Assembly (NCBI RefSeq): GCF_905475345.1
Contig: NC_066587.1
Location: 8,299,070-8,363,069 of the forward strand
Origin: Vespula vulgaris
Taxonomy: Eukaryota; Arthropoda; Insecta; Hymenoptera; Vespidae
Direction of reading: 5' to 3'
Length of the DNA: 64,000 nucleotides
Position numbers and translations under genes: made by a program. Numbering within the stretch: the stretch's first letter is position 1; each line of letters starts with the position of its first letter. Of this stretch, positions 55,282 to 64,000 are shown one piece after another. Below the pieces are notes generated by a model. It was not told the DNA's origin. It searched no databases and was given only the letters and a program-made list of their open reading frames with translations.

Positions 55282-58066
55282 ATTCAGCGATATTTGTCAC
55301 TATATAAACACAATCATGCAAATTAATTAAAAAAAAATATTGCTGTTTATATTTGAGTTCAATCTTGTTTAACACAGTATTTATACAACTATTGTATGAG
55401 TAATTGTTTTTTTCTTATTTAAAAAAGATCAGAAATTATATAAAAAAGAAAGTACACTTATTGATTTTCAAAAGTCTGACAGTACTATTAATTTTTCAAT
55501 ATCATGTAATATTGTAAATATAAATTCTTAAAATAAATAAGTAAATATCAATCTTCCATCGTGAATTAGATATTTTGTACACTTCCGAACGAAATTTTTT
55601 CAGCTATAAAAGGTAGAATATTTATGAAGATTTTTAGTAAACATTTTAGTTTGATCATAAATTGAATTCGTAGCAAAATACAGAAAGAAAATAAAATATA
55701 ATTTAAAAAAATGAATTTAAAAAAAAACAAGAATGTAATATATTGTTATTTTTCCAGATTTATATAGATCTCTTTCGTATGAAAATCTTGTCTGAAATTT
55801 CCGCGCCCGCCATTTTCAAAATCTTTGAATAAATGTATACTATTTATTAGACACAATATCTTGTTTGAAATTTATCTTTGACACGAAAAATGTCTTGCAT
55901 TACATGTTTAATGATTTTTAAACAATTTTTGCAAGTAGGGAATGTCGACAGAGTTGCTATCAAAGTACATTCTAGTAAGCCTCGCCTTACTACTGGGGAC
56001 GCCATGGCCGACAAATCATGGCATCACGCAAGAGTCGAGAACCTCGCATCCATCTACTGTCTCTTTTTTCCTCCCTCGTTTATTCCCACTCCCACCCTTC
56101 GTCTTTTTCTTTCGCATCGCAAAAAAGTGATTTTAATATACTCATAAGTAATAGCTCGAAAATTTTCGAAAAATAGACGAAAATCGTTTTCGATTCCATC
56201 AAGGTATAACAAAAATGGGTAGGTTTAGCGGCGCAAATAATCCATTAATGATCACGTCATAAGAACGAAGCGGACTCACCTCGGAATTTGCGTAGTGTGG
56301 CGGACAGACAAAGGCGATTGCCGGTGCGCGCGTCGTGATATGCCGGTTACGAGAGACACCGTGCGTTTCTACGCTATGCACTGAAGATACACGGTCTTTC
56401 ACGTTAAGTCGGCAAGAAGCTTGACTCTTTACGCTCTTCTCTTTTTCTCTTCCTCTTGTTCCCGCTCTCTCTCTTTTCCCTTTCTTTCACCCTTCCCTCT
56501 TTTTCTTTCACTCTTCTCTTTCAGTTTTTCATTTTTTGATAATAGCGCATCGTTTTCTTCTTCAGGCTATGCTTTGTATACGTATTACAGAAAGCGACTC
56601 GTATACAACTCCCTGCACGAATAGCGAGATGCGACTGATCCAACCGAAGCGATGCATCGCGCTCCGATTCGCTATACGTCTATGAAGCTTTCCCCCTCTA
56701 ATATGACGCGCTAACAGATTCCCGCCAAAAAATTGCAATCCACAGTAAAATTAACATTTGACATCGTGGAAATTTACATTGATCTTTGATGTTGTTCTCT
56801 AAATAAATGAATCAGTTTTTTACAAGTAATAGAGCCGAAGTCTATGACAGATATATTTAATACAAAATATGATCGTGAATAAACAAATATGGTATAAGGT
56901 TAACGATTTTGCCTAACAGTAACCATATCACAATGGCGAGCGTCCACATTGATTTCACATTTCTTAGTTGAATTATTAATAACTGCATATTATTTTTTCT
57001 ATTTTTTATTAATCTGTTGTATCTACTCGACAATAATAAATTACTTTTTGGATTAAATAAAACGTTATATAAATATGTAGGTTTGAATGGATAATTTCTT
57101 TTACTGCTATATAATTAGTCGAATGCAATATATTTAAATGATTTATTTATATATTTAGTTATATCTGCAATCAAATATTTTACATAAAAAATTTATTTTA
57201 TACAAATAATCTGTCGGACTTTCGATACATGATTTTTTCGTAAATATTAAAATACTTGTATAAATAAAAATTCGTATAAAAAAATACTTGTTATAAGTCT
57301 AATTCAATTTATCGTACCCACATGTATATATACATATATTTATAACAGATGTACAATGTACATATACATAAATTAAAGTCTTTCAATAAATACGAATAGT
57401 AAGCTTGAAACACATATCAGTGTAATATGTCTGCTCTTTTGCGTCTTTGCAGCAACGGTTCTTTTTATAAGCTAAAATTGGTTGAGATCATAACCAATAC
57501 AAATCGAATAGTTTTCTGATTAATTCATTGAAAGAATCTTTAACCATTAAAGATAAATTGTCATTATAGCTTGGTCTTACCTTTATATTTTAGATTATTC
57601 TACAACAGCGACCTCACTTTTATAGAAATACCTTTCGTCGGTATATGTTTGAAAGATGATTATGGTAGGATTTTGTAATTGTCCAATATTTTACTTGACT
57701 ACCTTATGTGTATACGAGGAAAAAATATATCAAAAAAAAAGTAACAACGGTCAGTAATTGTGTATGCTTGTATAAAAATATATAACATTTACCAAATTTT
57801 AATATTTAATTTAATATTAAGCTCCATAATATTTTTTGATTTAACAAATAGTTGTATAAAAAATAATTGTATAATCAAAGCTAATTACAAACCAATTAGA
57901 AATGTTTACGACATTTTTTGTTTAAATTGTTAACGGCAGATGTCGCTTTACAAACAATTTTCTCTAACTGCCTTTCAAGTCATGATATATGTTAATTTAG
58001 TAAGATCGAATTTGTACATGTGTTACGTCTTTTGATCGTAAGAATTGTGAATATTATTGTGAAAAT
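55282..58066. promoter_or_regulatory. head-to-head interval between the AT-hook gene and Slu7
   Basis: 2.8 kb. Near 55,800 lies ccgcgcccgccattttc, a GC-rich word with a YY1/Pho-like GCCATTTT core, possibly the AT-hook gene promoter. About 55,960-56,720 is a GC-richer island with CT-rich tracts (56,440-56,520) resembling the gene-free block at the left. Open frames there (56,199-56,402 - and 56,421-56,624 +) are unsupported. From 56,750 to 58,066 the DNA is plain AT-rich. Confidence 0.45.
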
Positions 58067-59432
58067 ATGGCCAACGTTGTTGCTAACGTACCTGTGTCAA
58101 AAATCTTAAAAGACAAAAGTGCCTGTGAAGATGAACCAAGAAAAAAAAGCCGAGAAGATTGGAGAAAAGCAAAAGAATTAGAAGAAGCAAGAAAAGCAGG
58201 TACAGCACCTGCGGCTGTCGATGAAGAAGGAAAAGATATTAATCCACATATTCCTCAATATATTAGTGCAACACCATGGTATTTTGGAGCACAGGTATTT
58301 AATATTTTTTAATTGCATCGTGTTATCGTATCATCCTTTATTATTTGATATCATATATTTACTACAATAATAGTTCTTAGGGTCCAACATTAAAACATCA
58401 AAGACCTCAACCTGAGAAACGAAAGTACTTTAGTGGAATAGATGAATGGTACAAACGTGGTGTAGATACATCTAAAATTGCAACAAAATATCGTAAAGGT
58501 GCTTGTGAAAATTGTGGTGCTATGACACATAAGAAGAAGGAATGTATGGAGAGGCCTCGTAAAATAGGAGCGAAATTTACAAATGCAAATATTGCACCAG
58601 ATGAATTTGCACAACCTGAACTATGCGTTGATTATGATGGAAAAAGAGATAGGTATATCATATTATATCTTATAATTAACTTTTTTGTTATAGTCATTCA
58701 AAATTAAATGCTTGCTGTATATTAAAGATGATTGCAATCTTTTGTTAAAACTCTGCTTGAATTAAAAACTTTAGGTCAATGTAATATATCTTGATATCTT
58801 TATGCCAACTAATGCTTTCCTGATCTATATCCAGTTGTAAATCGGTTTATATTAATTTTATATAGCGAATAAGAAACTAATAATTTGTATAATACAACAA
58901 AGTATCAGATATTACAATTTATGAACTCGTGATACAATCATCTTATATAGCAGTAGCATTATTAGGCAACTCTGCCACAGCAGAAGAATTAAACTACTTC
59001 ATTTGTGTGAATTTATGTGCTTACAAATTTAAAATGTATTTTATTTATGTATTAAAGAATCCAATTGTTTGTTTAGATGGGCTGGTTATGACTTGTCTGA
59101 ACATAAAGCTATTGTTGAAGAATATCAAAAAATTGAAGAAGCTAAAAGACAAATGCGTGCAGAGAAACTCAATGCTGAAGAAAATGATGAACAAGATTCA
59201 GACAAAGATGAAGACAAATATGTGGATGAAGTTGATATGCCTGGAACTAAAGTTGACTCTAAACAACGTATTACTGTTCGAAATCTAAGAATTAGAGAAG
59301 ATACAGCCAAATATCTGCGTAATTTGGATCTTCAATCTGCATATTATGATCCTAAAACTAGATCTATGCGTGATAATCCTTATGCAGGCACAGATAGAGA
59401 GTATGTTTTATATTTTTACTGTTTATTATATG

Positions 59433-59474
<42 letters not shown>

Positions 59475-59843
59475 TTTCTTCTATCACATATATCATAATA
59501 TATTTATTTATCCATGATAAATATTATTTTTTTTTGCAGAGTGGATTATAAGGGAGGAAATTTTGTACGTTTCTCAGGAGATACACAACAACATGCAAAT
59601 GCTCAATTATTTGCTTGGGAAGCACATGAGAAAGGAGTTGATGTACATTTACTTGCTGAACCTACAAAATTAGAATTATTAAAACAAGAATATGATAAGA
59701 AGAGAGATGAATTGAAAGATAAGGCACGAGAGAGTATTATTAAACGATATGGTGGTGAAGAACATCTTCAGGCTCCACCACCTTCACTGTTATTAGCTCA
59801 GACAGAACATTATCAAGAATATTCTAGATATGGAAAGATGTAA
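58067..59843 (+). CDS. Slu7: pre-mRNA splicing factor Slu7, C-terminally short
   Basis: Four exons: 58067-58294, 58381-58652, 59077-59400 and 59540-59843. They encode 375 aa. The zinc knuckle [14 protein letters not shown] lies at about residues 112-125. The core ([37 protein letters not shown]) matches Slu7 closely. In the family Slu7 acts in the second step of splicing, helping choice of the 3' splice site. The frame ends at SRYGKM followed by TAA and then AATAAA-type signals within 30 bp. Vertebrate Slu7 (586 aa) continues for about 200 more residues, including a Trp/Cys-rich WGSYW-type segment and a basic tail. No such sequence follows in the window. A weak donor (GTAATG at 59,840) overlaps the stop at the position where the family would continue with Ile. 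Confidence 0.88.
59437..59471. repeat. (AT)n microsatellite in Slu7 intron 3
   Basis: About 34 bp of pure alternating TA between Slu7 exons 3 and 4. Confidence 0.95.
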
Positions 59844-60517
59844 TGAGTTAATAAAATAAATAAAAAATTGAATATAATTAACTTGTTTTTTAGAATAATT
59901 ACATAAAGTTAAATCTTATATATTATCATAGTTAATAATATATAATCAACATGTATCTTACAATATATATAGAATTAATGCAAATTATTATGGATCTGTA
60001 ACTTTGATGGCGAGAATTTCTTTATTATGTAAAATAAAGTAAATATACATTTTATATATAAATATGAATTTTCAAATAAATTATATCTTTAAAATATATG
60101 AAATATATATATTTTCCTTAAGATGATATTTACTTACATAAAAAATTTAGTATCATATAATTAATCGCAATTTTAACAAACCAATATTAATTTAATTATA
60201 CACAAATAATTAAAGTAGTTATAGAAACGTAATAACTAAGAAAACACTAAAACAAAGATAAACAATAGATCTGTGAATCTATTTTACCTATTGAAATTAT
60301 CGACTGAGTAACAGAGTTCTTCCATCTTTCGTAATTTTTCATTGGTTCACAATAAAATTACTAAATGAAATTTCTTTTATAAAAAACTAAGCAAATTGAG
60401 AAAGAACTATAAAGCATCAGAAACGGAAGTGTTATCTCGTTCTAATTTATATTAACTGAGCAACGAACGTAGACGCGATAAACTTATCTCAGAAGAATCA
60501 TAGTATAGATATATACG

Positions 60518-60599
<82 letters not shown>

Positions 60600-60629
60600 G
60601 CGTATTCATAATGTTCTCTTGAACAAATT
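59844..60629. other. Slu7 3' end and upstream region of the aminopeptidase
   Basis: 0.79 kb, AT-rich. I looked here for a further Slu7 exon coding the missing C-terminal segment and saw none. The next gene starts right after the microsatellite at 60,516-60,597. Confidence 0.55.
60516..60597. repeat. (TACA)n then (TA)n compound microsatellite
   Basis: About 30 bp of TACA/CATA units followed by ~52 bp of pure TA. It ends about 32 bp before the aminopeptidase start codon, so it lies in or next to its promoter or 5' UTR. Length variation is likely between individuals. Confidence 0.95.
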
Positions 60630-61181
60630 ATGGCGTTGTCTCTTATCAGGAGTAAGGGTCTACGGTACACAAAGACGCAGTTACTGTTTTTCAAAACTTA
60701 TTCAACAATGAAGGTGATTATAAAAGTCATTTCTGTTGTCAAAAAATGTTTTATAATTATTTTAAGAAATCGCCTAGCTAGTGTTTTTTGCGTGCTAGTT
60801 CATTGAAACATACATTGTTAAAGCAGAACATGCTTATTTTATCTGCACGTTTTTATTTATTAGCGCAGTTATAAAATTAATTATATTATAAATAAAAAAG
60901 TAATTTGTCACATTATTTGTCTCTTAAATAAAATATATTTAAGTGGCACAAAAATTTTTTCTGTATCAAAATTCAAATAATTATGTTGATTTAGCTATGA
61001 AACTTAGTTACACAAACGATTTTATGCATTTATATAATTATGTATGTTAATGTTTTATTTTTCTACAGAAAGGTTTGGTGCTTGGAGTATACGAGGCAGA
61101 TGATGAAAGCTTTACACTAACTCCTGCAGCAGCGAAGTACAATGAACGAGTTCAAGGGAAACTACTAAAACATATTTGCTT
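60630..61181 (+). CDS. M17 leucyl aminopeptidase (cytosol aminopeptidase), first two exons only
   Basis: Exons 60630-60713 and 61069-61181 give 65 complete codons. The first exon has a basic, hydroxylated, acid-free leader (MALSLIRSKGLRYTKTQ), as in a mitochondrial targeting peptide. It joins KGLVLGVYE and LTPAAAKYNE..VQGKLLKHI, the start of the M17 N-terminal domain. Exon 2 ends in phase 2 with a strong donor (GTAAGT at 61,182). The M17 catalytic domain, with its metal ligands, is not in the window. The next acceptor (61,770, CAG) leads into the COP1 leader and would give a stop after three codons, so the remaining exons presumably lie beyond 64,000. If so, COP1 is nested in this gene's second intron. 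Confidence 0.7.
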
Positions 61182-61803
61182 GTAAGTTTGAAATTTGGAC
61201 TTTATATCTTTAATAATATATATGTTAATTATTTTCAATATAATAATTCATTTAATTGATTTATTTTATTGAATTATTTATTTTCTTTGTAATATATTTT
61301 AAAATTTACGTATCCTTTTTTATACATATGGTTATCTGATTCTATTATATATGCTTTCTTTTAATATTAAACTGCTTCATTAATTTGTTTCTCACAGTTT
61401 TTTTTTTTATATATATATTTATATAAATGAAAATATATGTTGTTTATGGTTATTTTAAGGTATATTAAGTATTTTGCTATGAGAAAACATTGAATATAAA
61501 GCATTTTCTACAGATTATATAATCTTGCATCTGATTTTTTACTTATACATATTTGATATATTTAGTATCAATATATTTACATATATTCTTCATATTTCCA
61601 GCCTGAAACAATTGTTATAATGCTGCTCGAGCTGTGTTCTTAAGATATAAAAATTCTTTTCTTCTGTTGTATGACAAATTTTTTAAAAAGTATTCTTTTT
61701 AATACAACTTTCAATATAGAGTAAATTATTTTTATTTTTAGAGCTCAATAGCATTATTTTGATTGTTTCAGGAAAGACTAGACTGAGCGATGATGCAAGA
61801 GTA
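61182..61803 (+). other. aminopeptidase intron 2 start and COP1 leader
   Basis: 0.6 kb, AT-rich. A splice acceptor at 61,770 (TTGATTGTTTCAG) precedes the COP1 leader 61,771-61,803. In the leader lies a five-codon uORF (MMQE then stop, 61,790-61,804) whose TAA overlaps the COP1 ATG as TAATG. COP1's upstream non-coding exon was not identified; the aminopeptidase exons are candidates. Confidence 0.5.
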
Positions 61804-63858
61804 ATGTCGTCTAATGGGGATGGTAATTTAGGAAGTGATAGTGGGGCAGGAAGCAGTAGAGGTATAGGGGAATCTAGTAGAAATGCGAAGCGTCACACCC
61901 ATTCCAGCAATATTTTACTTGGAATTGGCAGTTCGCTCGAAGACAGAAATAATGATTATCAATGTCCAATTTGTTTCGAATTGATTGATGAAGCACATAT
62001 CACTCGTTGTGGTCATACCTTCTGTTATCATTGCATTGTGAAATCCTTAGAAGCTAATAGTAGATGTCCCAAATGTAGTCTTGCTTTAAGTCAGCAGGAT
62101 ATCTTTCCTAATTTTTTATTAAACGAATTAGTAACAAAATATAAAGCAAGAATCAAGGGCCTTTCAGAATTAGGCTCTTCATATGTAGGAGATGGAAAAA
62201 ATAGAGTTGTAGGGACAGAATTATCTGTACTTTCACGTGATGGTTTAAGAGATATAGTTGCTGTAGAAAGTGCTCATTTAACTCTGCCTGATGTAAATGT
62301 AATGTTAGAAGTATTGACACAAAGAAAGCATTTACTTGAAGCTGAAACATGTGCTATACAAAATAAACTTCTACATGAATTTTTAAAACATTTGTTACAA
62401 CAGAAAGAAGAGCAAAGAAATCAGTTACAAAAAGAGATGGCTTTAATTAAACGAGATATGGAAGAAGTTGAAAATATTCTAAGAGATGTGCAAAATAAAT
62501 GTCCACGTGTAGAAGATCTGAAAAAATCAAGTGAAAATGATACAGCACAAGTATCTGCTATCAGGCGGGAAATGATTGGTCTTATAGATATAATTGATTC
62601 AAATATGGTAAAACCTAATGAAAGAGTAATGGGAAATGAAACATTTGCAAATCCATCTGGTAATCAAAAACAAATTGAATATGGAAGTAGTTCAACCTTG
62701 GCTATTCGTAGAAAAAGAATGCATGGTCATTTTGATGATTTTGTACAATGTTATTTTCATTTACGTGCTAAGGAACTATTACTTGGACATAAATCTCAAA
62801 GTCAAACAGATGCAAGTCATAGTACAAGTTCTGGCCTTGATATTTTTCGAGAAAATCTGGTAAAATTTTCCAGATATAATACATTACGACCATTAGCTAC
62901 ATTAAATTATTCTTCTGATATTTTTAACAATTCTACAATTGTTTCAAGTATAGAATTTGATAAGGATAATGAATTCTTTGCGATAGCTGGTGTCACTAAA
63001 CGTATTAAAGTATTTGATTATGGAGCTGTAATACATGATACAGTTGACATTCATTATCCTAGTATAGAAATGGTTTCTAGTTCTAAAATTTCATGTGTCT
63101 CATGGAATTCTTTTCATAAAGGAATGTTAGCCTCATCAGACTATGAAGGAACTGTAACAGTGTGGGATGCTGCGACAGGTCATAGAACTAAAACCTTTCA
63201 AGAGCATGAAAAAAGATGCTGGTCTGTAGATTTTAATGATGTTGACACTAGACTTATAGCATCTGGATCAGATGATGCAAGAGTTAAATTATGGTCTTTG
63301 AATACAGATCATTCTGTTGCATCATTAGAAGCAAAAGCTAATGTTTGTTGTGTAAAATTTAATCCTTGTAGTTCGTGTCACTTAGCATTTGGATCTGCTG
63401 ATCATTGTGTTCATTATTACGATTTACGTAATATGAAAGAAGCTTTGCGCATTTTTAAGGGACATCGTAAAGCTGTATCTTATGTTAAATTTATTAATAA
63501 GGAAGAGATTGTATCAGCAAGTACTGATTCACAGCTCAAAATGTGGAATATTAATAATCCTCATTGCCTAAGATCTTTTATTGGACATGTTAATGAGAAA
63601 AACTTTGTGGGACTTGCCACAGATGGTGATTATGTAGCCTGTGGTTCAGAAAACAATGCACTTTATGTGTATTATAAAGGACTAACAAAACAATTATTCT
63701 CATATAAGTTTGATGCTGTGCGTAGTATATTAGAAATTCAAGATCGAAAAGAAGAAGATTTGAATGAATTTGTCTCTGCAGTTTGTTGGAGACAAATGTC
63801 CAATGTTGTAGTAGCTGCAAATTCTCAAGGAATTATCAAAATATTAGAATTTGTTTGA
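61804..63858 (+). CDS. Cop1: COP1 (RFWD2) E3 ubiquitin ligase, intronless coding region
   Basis: A single exon of 684 aa from MSSNGDGN. An upstream in-frame ATG at 61,759 lies in front of the acceptor at 61,770 and so is probably intronic. A Ser/Gly-rich N terminus precedes the C3HC4 RING (CPICFELIDE, then RCGHTFCYHC, then CPKC), about residues 54-92. A coiled coil spans about 170-250. A seven-blade WD40 domain from about 370 to the end includes VSSIEFDKDNEFFAIAGV, LASSDYEGTV, HEKRCWSVDFN, HRKAVSYVKF and FVSAVCWR. COP1 joins DET1/DDB1-CUL4 or acts with SPA-like partners to ubiquitinate bZIP and ETS factors with VP motifs. To my knowledge it is missing from Drosophila and C. elegans, so its presence is informative. 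Confidence 0.95.
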   Translation: MSSNGDGNLGSDSGAGSSRGIGESSRNAKRHTHSSNILLGIGSSLEDRNNDYQCPICFELIDEAHITRCGHTFCYHCIVKSLEANSRCPKCSLALSQQDIFPNFLLNELVTKYKARIKGLSELGSSYVGDGKNRVVGTELSVLSRDGLRDIVAVESAHLTLPDVNVMLEVLTQRKHLLEAETCAIQNKLLHEFLKHLLQQKEEQRNQLQKEMALIKRDMEEVENILRDVQNKCPRVEDLKKSSENDTAQVSAIRREMIGLIDIIDSNMVKPNERVMGNETFANPSGNQKQIEYGSSSTLAIRRKRMHGHFDDFVQCYFHLRAKELLLGHKSQSQTDASHSTSSGLDIFRENLVKFSRYNTLRPLATLNYSSDIFNNSTIVSSIEFDKDNEFFAIAGVTKRIKVFDYGAVIHDTVDIHYPSIEMVSSSKISCVSWNSFHKGMLASSDYEGTVTVWDAATGHRTKTFQEHEKRCWSVDFNDVDTRLIASGSDDARVKLWSLNTDHSVASLEAKANVCCVKFNPCSSCHLAFGSADHCVHYYDLRNMKEALRIFKGHRKAVSYVKFINKEEIVSASTDSQLKMWNINNPHCLRSFIGHVNEKNFVGLATDGDYVACGSENNALYVYYKGLTKQLFSYKFDAVRSILEIQDRKEEDLNEFVSAVCWRQMSNVVVAANSQGIIKILEFV

Positions 63859-64000
63859 TTTTAATTAGTATATTAATGTGGAAGTTATGCAATAAGATTA
63901 AATAAAAATGTTTAGAATTTGTGCTGATGTATTTTCGATATGACCTAATTTATGCTCACGTATAAACAACGAGGCAGGAAAATTATTCTAAATATTATAA
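63859..64000 (+). other. COP1 3' region to window end
   Basis: 142 bp with AATAAA at 63,900-63,905, about 40 bp past the COP1 stop. No exon of the aminopeptidase is recognisable before the window ends. Confidence 0.6.

Noticed and set aside
58929..59288. 119-codon plus-strand frame overlapping Slu7 exon 3
   Set aside because: Wrong frame over a well-conserved Slu7 exon.
61759..61803. Upstream in-frame ATG giving a 699-aa COP1
   Set aside because: The ATG lies before a good splice acceptor at 61,770, and the added residues resemble no COP1 N terminus; ATG at 61,804 is preferred.

Overview
This 64 kb window is nuclear DNA from an insect, most likely a bee of the Apis type. That placement is my inference from very AT-rich introns and intergenic DNA, short GT-AG introns, a GC-richer CpG-containing gene-free block, and the mix of proteins. 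No tRNA, rRNA or CRISPR array was found. Exon boundaries below were worked out by hand from reading frame, GT-AG signals and remembered family sequences; no search was run.

Layout. Positions 1-17,912 hold no gene I can support. This block is GC-richer than the rest, full of GA- and CT-rich tracts, and holds a CTC microsatellite, a triple CACGTG cluster, a shared ~40-bp motif at 3.77 and 15.53 kb, and a ~330-bp TA-flanked MITE candidate. From 17.9 kb on the window is gene-dense and AT-rich: SMU1 (-), insulin-degrading enzyme (+), a decayed piggyBac element (transposase on -), BZW/kra eIF5-mimic protein (+), mitochondrial seryl-tRNA synthetase (-), coproporphyrinogen oxidase (+), an LRR/Ig adhesion GPCR of the ADGRA class (-), TMEM129 ubiquitin ligase (+), RNA polymerase II subunit RPB2 (-), a C3orf18-like small membrane protein (+), an HMGA-like AT-hook protein (-), splicing factor Slu7 (+), the first two exons of a leucyl aminopeptidase (+), and an intronless-coding COP1 ubiquitin ligase (+).

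The genes are mostly housekeeping: splicing (SMU1, Slu7), transcription and chromatin (RPB2, AT-hook protein), translation (BZW, SerRS), haem synthesis (CPOX) and proteolysis or ubiquitin (IDE, TMEM129, COP1, aminopeptidase). They do not form a pathway. Orientation is nearly strictly alternating from BZW to Slu7, giving a run of head-to-head promoters and tail-to-tail 3' ends.

Most notable: upstream AUGs in the inferred BZW leader, including one frame whose stop overlaps the BZW start; a Slu7 reading frame that ends about 200 residues early; COP1 lying after the second exon of an aminopeptidase whose remainder is not in the window; a tandemly duplicated, dead-ended exon in IDE; and a 2.5-kb piggyBac fossil with both TTAA-flanked ends still readable. 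I found no wholly new multi-gene system.
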